Below the pieces are notes generated by a model that did not search any database, was not told the DNA's origin, and saw nothing but the letters and a program-made list of their open reading frames with translations. The translations under genes were made by a program, and so were the position numbers. Source: Nanobdellota archaeon (GTDB lineage: Archaea; Nanobdellota; Nanobdellia; Pacearchaeales; GW2011-AR1). From it: a DNA stretch of 35,519 nt. The stretch covers positions 1 through 35,519 of the forward strand of contig JAUSIT010000005.1 in the NCBI GenBank assembly GCA_030647965.1. Reading direction: 5' to 3'. Positions 21,494 to 30,334 of this stretch are shown one piece after another. Numbering within the stretch: the stretch's first letter is position 1; every line of letters starts with the position of its first letter.

Positions 21494-21934
21494 ATGAACA
21501 TGGAAATTAAAATACAAAAAGTAAATGAGAGTGCTATAATTCCTAAATATGTTCATGAAGGCGATGCTGGAATGGATTTATTTTCTGTTGAAGATTATGT
21601 TCTTGAAGCAGGAGAAAGAAAATTAATTTCTACTGGTTTAATTTTTGAAATTCCTAATGGTTTTGAAATGCAAATAAGGCCAAAATCTGGTCTTGCATTA
21701 AAATATGGATTAAGTGTATTAAATACTCCTGGAACAGTTGATTCTGGTTATAGGGGAGAAGTTGGTGTAATTTTAATTAATCATGGGAAAGAAAAATATA
21801 TTGTAAAAAAAGGAGAAAAAATAGCTCAGGCAGTTTTTATGAAATTTGAAAAAGTAGATTTAATAGAATCTCAAAATTTGTCCGATAGCATTCGTTCAAC
21901 AGGTGGGTTTGGAAGTACTGGGGTGAAAAGTTGA
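21494..21934 (+). CDS. dut: dUTPase (deoxyuridine triphosphatase)
   Basis: Hydrolyses dUTP to dUMP and pyrophosphate, preventing uracil in DNA. 146 residues, trimeric type. All five motifs are present: HEGDAGMDLFS (I), RPKSGLA (II), GTVDSGYRGEVGVIL (III, with catalytic Asp and Tyr), GEKIAQ (IV) and RSTGGFGSTG (V, the C-terminal lid). Starts 10 nt after the deaminase stop; a second in-frame ATG at 21500 is possible. It converges on the winged-helix gene. Confidence 0.96.
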   Translation: MNMEIKIQKVNESAIIPKYVHEGDAGMDLFSVEDYVLEAGERKLISTGLIFEIPNGFEMQIRPKSGLALKYGLSVLNTPGTVDSGYRGEVGVILINHGKEKYIVKKGEKIAQAVFMKFEKVDLIESQNLSDSIRSTGGFGSTGVKS

Positions 21935-21947
21935 ATATTTGATTTGA

Positions 21948-22274
21948 TTAATTTTTGATTAAATCATTACTAATTAATTTGCCAGTTTCCATTTTTGTCA
22001 ATTCCCAATCAAATTTTATTAATTTCTGGACGAAAATATCTTTTTTATTTAATCTGAATAATTTTGCATTGCCAATTGTTCTTGTTGGAGTTATTATTTC
22101 TTTATTTAGTAATTTTTCCCAAATTTTTGTAAAAGCACTCCATCCCACTCCTGCTCCTCTTGCTACTTCTGTCATGCTGTAATCAAATTCCTGGCCTTGT
22201 ATTAAAAAATCCAAAACTTTTACATAAGGAGAGCTTCCTAAATATTCTACAAATATGCTTTTTTCTTCTTCCAT
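21948..22274 (-). CDS. Small winged-helix transcription regulator
   Basis: 108 residues, single domain. Helix VKVLDFLIQGQEF, then the helix-turn-helix SMTEVARGAGVGWSAFTKIWEKLLNKEII, then a wing with TPTRTIGNAKLFRLN, and a C-terminal helix that could dimerise (FVQKLIKFDWELTKMET). This is the layout of ArsR/MarR-like archaeal regulators without a ligand domain. It has no metal-binding Cys cluster. The target is unknown; it is convergent with dut (13-nt gap), and its own promoter region (22275-22330) is free for autoregulation. Confidence 0.7.
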   Translation of the reverse strand: MEEEKSIFVEYLGSSPYVKVLDFLIQGQEFDYSMTEVARGAGVGWSAFTKIWEKLLNKEIITPTRTIGNAKLFRLNKKDIFVQKLIKFDWELTKMETGKLISNDLIKN

Positions 22275-22399
22275 AATTAGTTAAAAAAATTAAAGTTTAT
22301 AAACTCTTCTATTTTGTTAACCTAGCATTATATAATGATAATTACTAAAACGGAGTTACTTATGAAAATATATTTAAATTAATGATTAATTAATGTTTA

Positions 22400-22657
22400 A
22401 TGTCAGAAGAGGATGATATAAAGAGATTTATTTTAAGAAAATTAGTCAGACATAGAATATGGATGCATAAACATACAAGCATTCATAATCTTCCAAAAGG
22501 CTTGCCAGATTTTTTAAGAAGTGGGAAAGGAGTAAAAAAAGTAATAGAAGAAATGTTAAAGCAAAAATTTTTATTATCAAAACCAACAAATTATGGTTTG
22601 GAAGTTTCTTTGAATATAGATAAAAAGAAAGAGATAGAAGAGTTTATTTTTGATTAG
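22400..22657 (+). CDS. Small helix-turn-helix-like archaeal protein
   Basis: 85 residues. Helix IKRFILRKLVRHRIWMHKHT, a conserved-looking HNLPKGLPDFLRSGKGVKKVIEEMLKQKFLLSKPTNYG segment that resembles a recognition helix plus wing, and a C-terminal strand and helix (LEVSLNIDKKKEIEEFI). It looks like a winged-helix domain of a type common as single small archaeal genes. Function and target are unknown. A TATA-like TATTTAAATT lies about 25 nt before the ATG, so it is probably leaderless. Followed by tRNA-Lys on the same strand. Confidence 0.6.
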   Translation: MSEEDDIKRFILRKLVRHRIWMHKHTSIHNLPKGLPDFLRSGKGVKKVIEEMLKQKFLLSKPTNYGLEVSLNIDKKKEIEEFIFD

Positions 22658-22722
22658 AATTATTCTAAAATAAGAATACTAAATCTTTTTAAACCGAATT
22701 TATCTATTTGAATTATAAGTAT

Positions 22723-22797
22723 GGCCTCGTAGCTCAGCCCGGTTAGAGTACTGGCCTTTTAAGCCAGGTGCCGGGGGTTCAAATCCCCTCGAGGCCA
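22723..22797 (+). tRNA. tRNA-Lys (UUU anticodon), no intron
   Basis: Acceptor GGCCTCG/CGAGGCC plus discriminator A; D stem GCTC/GAGT; anticodon stem CTGGC/GCCAG with loop CTTTTAA, anticodon UUU; T arm with TTCAAAT. All four arms pair. A TATA-like TTTTTAAA lies at 22686-22693, about 30 nt upstream. Confidence 0.96.
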
Positions 22798-22978
22798 TTT
22801 ATATTTTATTAAAAAAGTTATTAAAAGGGCTAAAATTTCGCAAAAATTGGCTAACCAAAAGATTTTTAAAGCCATTTTTGATTATTTGGTTATATCATTA
22901 TGGGGTAACAACCCTATAATTTTTAAAAACCTTTTATCGAGGGTTTTTAGTTAAATTTGCAAATTTCTAAACAGCAAA
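22798..22978 (+). promoter_or_regulatory. Hairpin-rich leader before rpoH
   Basis: No ORF between tRNA-Lys and rpoH. Visible pairings are TAACCAAA/TTTGGTTA (22852-22892), TATGGGGT-AACA-ACCCTATA with one G-T pair (22899-22918), TAAAAACC/GGTTTTTA (22924-22949) and a 14-nt palindrome (22952-22965). The third could end transcription from the tRNA side. I see no clear Shine-Dalgarno before the rpoH ATG. Confidence 0.45.
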
Positions 22979-23188
22979 ATGCACAAACTCCAGTCTAAAC
23001 ACTCCAAACTGAAAAAAGAAGAAGTTGAAAAGATACTTGAAAAATACAATATTTCTATTTCACAATTACCAAAAATATCTAAAAAAGATCCTTCTATTAT
23101 CTTAGAAAATTATGAAACAGGTGATGTAATGAAGATTGAGAGGAAAAATGAAGATGGGGTAGAAGAATACCTCAGGGTGGTTATTTAA
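22979..23188 (+). CDS. rpoH: RNA polymerase subunit H
   Basis: 69 residues, the usual length of archaeal RpoH (Rpb5 C-terminal domain). Motifs: HKLQSKHSKLKKEEVEKILEKYNIS, then QLPKISKKDPSI, then the ETGDVMKIERK strand and YLRVVI at the C-terminus. It forms part of the polymerase jaw. Its stop overlaps the rpoB start as TAATG, so the two are translationally coupled. First gene of the RNA polymerase operon. Confidence 0.97.
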   Translation: MHKLQSKHSKLKKEEVEKILEKYNISISQLPKISKKDPSIILENYETGDVMKIERKNEDGVEEYLRVVI

Positions 23189-26100
23189 TGGAAACTAATC
23201 TTTTAATTAAAGAATTTTTGAAAAATCACTCTTTAGTAGAATCTAATATTACTTCTTTTAATAATTTTATAAAAATGAGGATGCAGGAAATTGTTGATGA
23301 ATTATCTACTAGCCTTCCAACAGAAGATTTTGAAATAAAATTAGGAAAAATAAGTGTTGAAAAACCAAATATTGTTGAAGCTGATGGAAGTACAAGATTA
23401 ATTACTCCTGCTGAAGCAAGATTAAGAAATTTAACTTATTCTGCTCCAATAAAAATTGAAATTACTATAAAGTATGAAGGACAGGTTGAAAGTGCAGAAG
23501 TATATTTAGGAAGAATCCCAATAATTGTAAAAAGCGAAGTTTGTAATTTATGGGGATTAAAAGATAAAGAATTGACTGAAAAATTTATTGATCCTAAAGA
23601 CCCTGGTGGTTATTTTATTGTTAATGGAAATGAAAGAGTTATTGTAATGGCAGAAGATTTAGCTTCAAATCAGACTTTTGTAGAACATCCAAAAGGAAAA
23701 AAATTAAGATTAAGATTATTTTCACAAAGAGGTTCTTATAAAATTCCTATTTCTTTAACAGAAAATAATGAAGGAATTTTGGAAATTTCATTTTCTAGAT
23801 TTAAAAATATACCTGCAGTTGTTTTATTAAAAGCATTAGGAATGACTTCTGATGCAGAAATTTCAAATTTGATTAGAAAACAAACAGATAGTTTGATTGT
23901 TAATTTATATGAATATACTGCTATTGGAAATCCTGAAGATGCTTTAATGTATATTGCTGAAAAAACTTCATTGCAAGGAACAAAAAAAGAAATTTTAGAT
24001 AGGGTTAAGCAAAGAATTGATTCTTATTTCTTACCTCATGTTGGTTTAAAAAAAGAATCAAGAATTGAAAAAGCAAGAACATTATGTAAGTTTATCAAGC
24101 AATATTTTATTGCAAAAGAAAATCCTCAAGGTTTTTTAACAGATAAAGATCACTATTCAAATAAAAGAGTAAGACTTTCTGGAGATTTGCTTTCAGATTT
24201 ATTTAGAGTTAATTTAAATATTTTATTAAGAGAAATACAACATTCTTTACAAAAAACAGTAAAGAGAAAAAGACTTTATTCTATAAAAACAATTGCAAAA
24301 TCTACTTTATTTTCACATAGAATTAAATCTGCTATTGCAACTGGTTCATGGATTGGAGAAAGAACAGGAGTTACTCAAAATATGGATAAGACTAATTATT
24401 TGGCTATACTTTCACAATTACAAAGAGTTGCAAGTACATTACCTGGAGAACAAGAAAATTTTGCAGCAAGAACTGTTCATCCAACTCACTATGGAAGATT
24501 CTGTCCAATAGAAACTCCTGAAGGAACAGAAATTGGTTTAAGAAAAAATCTTTCAATGCTTGCTAGAGTTTCAACAATTCCAATTCTTAACTATGAAAAA
24601 ATTTTAGAAATTTTAATGGATTCTAAAATGAAAAAGAATTTAGAAAAAGATGAATTAACAGATGTTTTTTATAATGGAAGATTTATTGGGGTTGTTAGCA
24701 ATGGGGATGAATTTGTTAAAAATATAAGAGAAAAAAGAAGAGAAGGAAAACTTCCAATTGAAATGAGCATAAGATCTGATAAATTACTTGAAACAGTTTT
24801 CTTGACAACAGAAATTGGAAGAGTTTTAAGACCTTTAGTAATTGTTGATAATGGTGTTTCAAGATTAAAAGAAGAACATTTAAAATTAATTGAAGAAGGA
24901 AGTTTAAGTTGGGAAGATTTAGTTTCAAAAGGAATTTTAGAATATTTAGACGCTGCAGAAGAAGAAGATTGTTTTATTTCGGTATATGAAAAAGAAGTAA
25001 CTAAAGAACATACCCATTTAGAAATTGCACCTATTGCTTGTTTAGGGCTTGTTACTAGTTTAGTTCCCTATGGAAATCATGATCAGGCTCCAAGATTAAT
25101 GAGAGGTTCAAAAACACAAAAGCAGTCATTAGGTATTTATGCTGCTAATTTCCCAATAAGACTTGATACTGATGTTTCTATTTTACACTATCCTCAAAGA
25201 CCAATTGTAAGAAGTTTTGTTTATGATACTTTAGATATTTATCCTGCTGGACAAAATCTTATTGTTGCAATTATGCCTTATGAAGGTTATAATATGGAAG
25301 ATGCAGTTGTTTTAAATCAGGCATCTGTTGATAGAGGATTAGGAAGAAGTACTTATTTTAGACCATATGTTTCTGCGGAATTAAATTATGCTGGCGGATT
25401 AAAAGATGAAATATGCATTCCTGAAAAAGATGTTTCTGGTTATAGATTAGAAGAGCATTATAGATATTTAGAAGATGATGGAATTGTTTATCCTGAAGCA
25501 GATTTAAATGAAAACGAAGTTATTATTGGAAAAATTTCTCCCCCAAAATTTTTGTCAGAATCAAGAGAAATTTCTATACAAACAAGAAAAGAAAATAGTG
25601 TTGCTATAAGGCAAGAAGAAAAAGGAATTGTTGATGCTGTTTTTATAACTCAAGATGAAGAAGGAAATAAAATTATTCAAGTAAGAATGAGAGAAGAAAG
25701 AATTCCAGAATTAGGAGATAAATTTGCAACACCTCATGGACAGAAAGGAGTTGTTGGATTTATTGCATCTGAAGAAGATATTCCATTTACATCTAAAGGA
25801 ATTAAACCTGATTTAATGTTTAATCCTCATGGTATTCCTTCTCGTATGACTGTTGGATATTTGTTAGAATTATTAGCTGGAAAAGTTGCTGCACTATCTG
25901 GAAAAATTGTTGATGCATCTGCATTTTCAGGAGAAAGTTTAGACAGTTTGGAAAATCAAATGAAAAAAGTTGGATTTAGATATGATGGAAAAGAAATTTT
26001 ATACAATGGAATTACAGGAAAAATGATGCCTGTTAAAATTTATATTGGTAATATGTATTATTTGAAATTAAAGTATATGGTAGCAAATAAAATGCATGCA

Positions 26101-26445
26101 AGAGCTTCTGGAAAGATTGCATTATTAACAAGGCAGCCAATTGAAGGAAGATCAAGGGGCGGAGCATTAAGATTAGGAGAAATGGAGCAGCAAGCATTAG
26201 TTGCACATGGAGCATCATTATTATTAAAAGAAAGATATGATTCTGATAAAGTAGTATTATATATTTGTTCAAAATGCGGAGCACTTGCTATTGATGATAG
26301 AATACATGATAGAAGAATTTGCAGTTTATGCAGTTCAAATCTTGTAGAACCAGTAGAAGTTTCATATGCTTTCAAACTTTTATTAGAAGAATTACAAAGC
26401 ATGCATATTTTAACTAAATTTGATTTAAAGAATAAATACGAATAA
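23188..26445 (+). CDS. rpoB: RNA polymerase subunit B (unsplit)
   Basis: 1085 residues, one chain, slightly short for an undivided archaeal B (about 1120). Family signatures: PGGYFIVNGNERVIVMAEDLASNQ (lobe), CPIETPEGTEIGL (fork), MPYEGYNMEDAVVLN and GDKFATPHGQKGVVGFI (hybrid-binding domain), ARASGKIALLTRQPIEGRSR with GGALRLGEMEQQA (clamp), and a C-terminal zinc site CSKCGAL...CSLCSS. Two small genes and rpoA follow without gaps. No intein or split is seen. Confidence 0.98.
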   Translation: METNLLIKEFLKNHSLVESNITSFNNFIKMRMQEIVDELSTSLPTEDFEIKLGKISVEKPNIVEADGSTRLITPAEARLRNLTYSAPIKIEITIKYEGQVESAEVYLGRIPIIVKSEVCNLWGLKDKELTEKFIDPKDPGGYFIVNGNERVIVMAEDLASNQTFVEHPKGKKLRLRLFSQRGSYKIPISLTENNEGILEISFSRFKNIPAVVLLKALGMTSDAEISNLIRKQTDSLIVNLYEYTAIGNPEDALMYIAEKTSLQGTKKEILDRVKQRIDSYFLPHVGLKKESRIEKARTLCKFIKQYFIAKENPQGFLTDKDHYSNKRVRLSGDLLSDLFRVNLNILLREIQHSLQKTVKRKRLYSIKTIAKSTLFSHRIKSAIATGSWIGERTGVTQNMDKTNYLAILSQLQRVASTLPGEQENFAARTVHPTHYGRFCPIETPEGTEIGLRKNLSMLARVSTIPILNYEKILEILMDSKMKKNLEKDELTDVFYNGRFIGVVSNGDEFVKNIREKRREGKLPIEMSIRSDKLLETVFLTTEIGRVLRPLVIVDNGVSRLKEEHLKLIEEGSLSWEDLVSKGILEYLDAAEEEDCFISVYEKEVTKEHTHLEIAPIACLGLVTSLVPYGNHDQAPRLMRGSKTQKQSLGIYAANFPIRLDTDVSILHYPQRPIVRSFVYDTLDIYPAGQNLIVAIMPYEGYNMEDAVVLNQASVDRGLGRSTYFRPYVSAELNYAGGLKDEICIPEKDVSGYRLEEHYRYLEDDGIVYPEADLNENEVIIGKISPPKFLSESREISIQTRKENSVAIRQEEKGIVDAVFITQDEEGNKIIQVRMREERIPELGDKFATPHGQKGVVGFIASEEDIPFTSKGIKPDLMFNPHGIPSRMTVGYLLELLAGKVAALSGKIVDASAFSGESLDSLENQMKKVGFRYDGKEILYNGITGKMMPVKIYIGNMYYLKLKYMVANKMHARASGKIALLTRQPIEGRSRGGALRLGEMEQQALVAHGASLLLKERYDSDKVVLYICSKCGALAIDDRIHDRRICSLCSSNLVEPVEVSYAFKLLLEELQSMHILTKFDLKNKYE

Positions 26446-26446
26446 A

Positions 26447-26653
26447 ATGGCAAGAGATTATTTATTTATTGTAAAAACAAGAGAAAATATAGATGAAATC
26501 CCTCAAGGAAGCGGAATTTATGTAACAAAAGAATCAAAAAATAATTATAAGGGAATTTGGGCTTCACAATTTGGAACATTTAATGTAAAAATCCCAAAAG
26601 ATAAATGCTTTAGATTAGAGGAAAAATTAAATTCAATTGGGGGAGTTAAGTAA
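26447..26653 (+). CDS. Small unknown protein inside the RNA polymerase operon
   Basis: 68 residues: MARDYLFIVKTRENIDEIPQ, then GSGIYVTKESKNNYKGIWAS and QFGTFNVKIPKDKCFRLEEK. It looks like a small beta-rich domain with a C-terminal helix. Starts 1 nt after the rpoB stop and ends 1 nt before the next start, so it is part of the operon. I do not recognise the family. The usual archaeal order has rpoB directly followed by rpoA. It may bind RNA polymerase (inference from position only). Confidence 0.65.
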   Translation: MARDYLFIVKTRENIDEIPQGSGIYVTKESKNNYKGIWASQFGTFNVKIPKDKCFRLEEKLNSIGGVK

Positions 26654-26654
26654 A

Positions 26655-26855
26655 ATGGCAGAAAATTTTTTAGATAGAGAAATGAGAGAAAATATTGAAG
26701 CTATTAGTACTGCTTCTGGTTCTTCTGGTTTATCAAAATTATGCCCTTATTCTGCAAGGTGTAATGACAAGCTTCTTCATCAAGATACTTTTTGCTCTGA
26801 AAAATATAGATGGTGTTCACGTTATTTAGAAAGAAATGGGGGGATTATAGAATGA
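26655..26855 (+). CDS. Small Cys-containing unknown protein inside the RNA polymerase operon
   Basis: 66 residues from ATG 26655, not from the TTG at 26637, which overlaps the previous gene. The N-terminal helix (FLDREMRENIEAISTASG) is followed by CPYSARC...FC...WC, four cysteines (CPYSARCND, DTFCSEKYRWCSRYL) that could bind one zinc. Its stop overlaps the rpoA start as ATGA. I do not recognise it; a small zinc-stabilised partner of RNA polymerase is one possibility. With the 68-residue gene it forms a two-gene insertion between rpoB and rpoA. Confidence 0.65.
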   Translation: MAENFLDREMRENIEAISTASGSSGLSKLCPYSARCNDKLLHQDTFCSEKYRWCSRYLERNGGIIE

Positions 26856-29800
26856 TTAACAAACCAGTAAGAAAACAAGTTAATGGAATAAAATTCAGTC
26901 TTGTAAGTCCAGACCAAATTAATAAAATGGCTGTTGCAAAAATTGTAACTCCTGAACTTTATGATGTTGATGGTTATCCTGTTGATGGCGGTTTAATGGA
27001 TTTGAGATTGGGCGCTATTGATCCTGGTGTAAGATGTAGAACTTGCGGTGGAAGATTAAAAGAATGTTTAGGTCATTCAGGCATGATTGAATTAGCAAGA
27101 CCTGTTTTACATATAAAATATATTACTTTAATCGATATTGTTTTAAAAAGCACTTGTGAAGCATGCGGAAGAGTTTTGCTTAGTGAAGATTTTTTTGATA
27201 AAGATTTAAAGACAAGATTGAAAAAAGCAAAAGATGCAAAAAAATGCCCTCATTGCAGTTTTGTTCAAGAAAAAATTAAAATTGAAAAACCATCTTCATT
27301 TAAAATCGGAAAGAAAAGAATGTTTCCTTCTGAAATAAGGGAAAGATTAGTAAAAGTTTCTAATGCTGATTTAAAATTACTTGGAATGAACCCAGAAACA
27401 TGCAGACCTGAATGGGCAATTTTAACTTTATTATTTGTTCCTCCTGTAACAGTAAGACCTTCTATTACTTTGGAATCAGGTGAAAGAAGTGAAGATGATT
27501 TAACTCATAAGCTTTCAGATATTATCAGGGCAAATCAGAGATTATGGGAAAATTTAAATGCAGGTGCTCCTGAAGTTATTATCGAGGATTTATGGGATTT
27601 ATTACAATATCATGTAACTACTTTTTTTGATAATACTATTGCAAGAATTCCTCCTGCAAGACATAGAAGTGGTCAGCCATTGAAAACAATTACAGAAAGA
27701 ATCAAAGGTAAAGAAGGAAGAATTAGAAAGAACTTAACAGGAAAGAGAGTAAATTTTTCTGCTAGAACAGTTATTTCTCCTGATCCAAATTTAAAAATAA
27801 ATGAAGTTGGTATTCCTTTTGAAGTTGCAAAAATAATTACTGTTGCAGAAAGAGTTACATCATTAAATATTGAAAGATGCAGAAAAATAATTCTTGCAGA
27901 AAGTTATCCTGGAGCAAATTATATTATAAGACATGATGGAAAAAGAAAGAAAATTTCTCCTGATTTAAAAAAAGATTTAGCTGAAGAAATTGAACCAGGT
28001 TATATTGTTGAAAGACATTTACGTGATGGGGATGTTGTTTTATTTAATAGACATCCTTCATTGCATAGGGCTAGTTTGATGGCTCATTTTGTAAAAGTTT
28101 TACCATATAAAACTTTTAGAATGCATCCTGCTGTTGCTTTCCCATATAATGCTGATTTTGATGGTGATGAAATGAATATTCATAGACCTCAAACAGAAGA
28201 AGCAAGAGCAGAAGCAGAAGTTTTACTTAATGTTGAAGCAAATTTAATTTCTCCTAAAAATAATACTAATTTGCTTGGATGTATTTCCGATGCTGTAACC
28301 GGTAATTTTATTTTAGGTGAAAGTGAACTTTCTAAAGAAGATGCAATACAATTATTGCATGAAGCAGGAATTTCAAAATTTTCATTAAATAAACAAAATA
28401 GTGGAAAAGATATTTTTATGAAAGCTTTTCCTAAAGAATTGCAACATTTAAAATTAGGTGCTATTGATTCAAATATATTTGGTGTTGAAAGTGGAGAGAT
28501 GATTAAACAATTAGATAGAGAAATTGGAAGAAAAGAAACATTAAATGTTTTAAGAGATGTTTTTGCACTTGGAACTGTTTTCTTATCAAGAAATGGATTT
28601 ACAATTTCTGTTGATGATTTAAATGTTTCAGAACATATTAAATCTATAACCCAAAAAATTATTTCAGATGCAGAAGATAAAACTCAAAAAATTATCGAAT
28701 CTTATTATGATAAAAATTTAGAAGCTCTTCCTGGAAAAACTTTAGAAGAAACAAGAGAAATTAAAATATTGCAAGTTTTAAATGAAGTTAGAACAAATAT
28801 TGGAAAAATTGTAAAAGAAGAATTTCCAAAATCAAATCCAGTAAGTAAAATGATTAATTCTGGAGCAGGAGGTAATATTTTGAATATTACTCAGATTGCG
28901 TGTTCTGTAGGACAACAGGCATTAAAAGGAATGAGAATTAATTTTGGATATACTAATAGAACACTATCTTCTTTTAAAAAAGGAGATTTATCCCCATTAT
29001 CTAGAGGATTTATTTATAATTCATTTATTCATGGTTTAAGACCAGAAGAATTTTTCTTTGGAGCTTTAACAGGAAGAGATTCACTTATGGATACTGCATT
29101 AAGAACTCCAAAATCAGGTTATTTATATAGAAGATTATCTAATGCACTTCAAGATTTAATTATTGAATATGATGGAACAGTAAGGGATGCTTCTGAAAAT
29201 ATTGTACAATTTATTTATGGTAGAGATGGCTTAGATGTTAGTGGATTGCATAAAGATCAAAAAATTGCACCTGGAGAAGCAATTGGAATTATAACTGCAC
29301 AATCTTTTGGAGAACCTTCAACACAGATGGCATTGAATGTATTCCACTCAGCAGGAGTCGCAGAGATGCAGATTACCCAAGGGTTGCCAAGATTAATTGA
29401 AATTTTTGATGCAAGAAAAAAACCATCAACACCTACAATGGAAATTTATTTAGATAAAGAGCATAATAATGAAAAAGATTCAAGAGTAATTGCTGAAAAA
29501 ATAAAAGAAGTTAAATTAAAAGAAATAATGTCTGAAATTCATATTAATTTCACAGATAAAAAATTAGAAGTTTTAATTGATTTAGAAGCACTAAGAAGAG
29601 TTCATATGGGCATTGATAGTGTTGTTGATGTTTTAAATGAAAAAACTTTCAAAGCAAAGAAAAAAGAAGATTTAATTATAATTGATTTGAAAGATAAAGA
29701 TTTTAAAGAAATTTACAAGATAAAAGAAAAAATAAAAGAAGTTATTTTATCTGGAGTAAAAGGAATTGAACAGGTTTTGGTTGTTAAGAGAGATAAGGAT

Positions 29801-30295
29801 TTTATTGTTTTAACAGCAGGTTCAAATTTACAAGATGTTATTGCTTTTAAGGGAGTTGATTCTGAAAAAATTACTACAAATGATTTCCAAGAAATTTCTT
29901 CTGTTTTAGGAATTGAATCTTCAAGACAGGCAATTATTAATGAATTAAAGAAAGTTATAGTTTCTCAAGGTTTAGATATTGATAAAAGACATTTAATGCT
30001 TGTTGCAGATGCAATGACTTATTCAGGAGTTGTAAAAGGTATTACTAGAATGGGTATTATCTCTGACAAGAGTTCTGTATTAGCAAGGGCAAGTTTTGAA
30101 ACTCCCATAAAACATTTTGTAAATGCCACAAGAAGTGGAAAAAGGGATAAATTAGCTTCAGTAGTTGAAAATATTACATTAAATCAGCCAGTTCCTGTTG
30201 GAACAGGATTGCCAGGACTTCTTGTAAAAGTTACAGGACCACTATCTAAGGAACAGAAACATTTAAAGAGTGAAACCAAATCTAAAGATAAGTAA
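26852..30295 (+). CDS. rpoA: RNA polymerase subunit A, A' and A'' fused
   Basis: 1147 residues from ATG 26852; an upstream ATG at 26810 lies within the previous gene and is rejected. Zinc site Cys62, Cys65, Cys72, His75, then a second (CEACGRVL...CPHCSF). The catalytic NADFDGDEMN is at 433-442. The bridge helix is in GRDSLMDTALRTPKSGYLYR and the trigger loop in TQMALNVFHSAGVAEMQITQ. The A'' part (from about residue 800) continues in the same chain, with IGIITAQSFGEPSTQM and the C-terminal jaw. Most euryarchaea encode A' and A'' separately; here they are one gene and shorter than the sum of the two. It ends 39 nt before the rpl30e start. Confidence 0.97.
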   Translation: MINKPVRKQVNGIKFSLVSPDQINKMAVAKIVTPELYDVDGYPVDGGLMDLRLGAIDPGVRCRTCGGRLKECLGHSGMIELARPVLHIKYITLIDIVLKSTCEACGRVLLSEDFFDKDLKTRLKKAKDAKKCPHCSFVQEKIKIEKPSSFKIGKKRMFPSEIRERLVKVSNADLKLLGMNPETCRPEWAILTLLFVPPVTVRPSITLESGERSEDDLTHKLSDIIRANQRLWENLNAGAPEVIIEDLWDLLQYHVTTFFDNTIARIPPARHRSGQPLKTITERIKGKEGRIRKNLTGKRVNFSARTVISPDPNLKINEVGIPFEVAKIITVAERVTSLNIERCRKIILAESYPGANYIIRHDGKRKKISPDLKKDLAEEIEPGYIVERHLRDGDVVLFNRHPSLHRASLMAHFVKVLPYKTFRMHPAVAFPYNADFDGDEMNIHRPQTEEARAEAEVLLNVEANLISPKNNTNLLGCISDAVTGNFILGESELSKEDAIQLLHEAGISKFSLNKQNSGKDIFMKAFPKELQHLKLGAIDSNIFGVESGEMIKQLDREIGRKETLNVLRDVFALGTVFLSRNGFTISVDDLNVSEHIKSITQKIISDAEDKTQKIIESYYDKNLEALPGKTLEETREIKILQVLNEVRTNIGKIVKEEFPKSNPVSKMINSGAGGNILNITQIACSVGQQALKGMRINFGYTNRTLSSFKKGDLSPLSRGFIYNSFIHGLRPEEFFFGALTGRDSLMDTALRTPKSGYLYRRLSNALQDLIIEYDGTVRDASENIVQFIYGRDGLDVSGLHKDQKIAPGEAIGIITAQSFGEPSTQMALNVFHSAGVAEMQITQGLPRLIEIFDARKKPSTPTMEIYLDKEHNNEKDSRVIAEKIKEVKLKEIMSEIHINFTDKKLEVLIDLEALRRVHMGIDSVVDVLNEKTFKAKKKEDLIIIDLKDKDFKEIYKIKEKIKEVILSGVKGIEQVLVVKRDKDFIVLTAGSNLQDVIAFKGVDSEKITTNDFQEISSVLGIESSRQAIINELKKVIVSQGLDIDKRHLMLVADAMTYSGVVKGITRMGIISDKSSVLARASFETPIKHFVNATRSGKRDKLASVVENITLNQPVPVGTGLPGLLVKVTGPLSKEQKHLKSETKSKDK

Positions 30296-30334
30296 TATGG
30301 TAAAGTTTAAATAAGCTTTCTGGATTTTATAAAA

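Noticed and set aside
26058-26453. Minus-strand open frame over the 3' end of rpoB
   Set aside because: Antisense to the conserved clamp and zinc site of RpoB; no independent start signal.
26810-26851. ATG 26810 as the rpoA start
   Set aside because: It is inside the preceding gene, and the codons from 26810 to 26851 do not resemble RpoA; the ATGA overlap at 26852 fits the operon.
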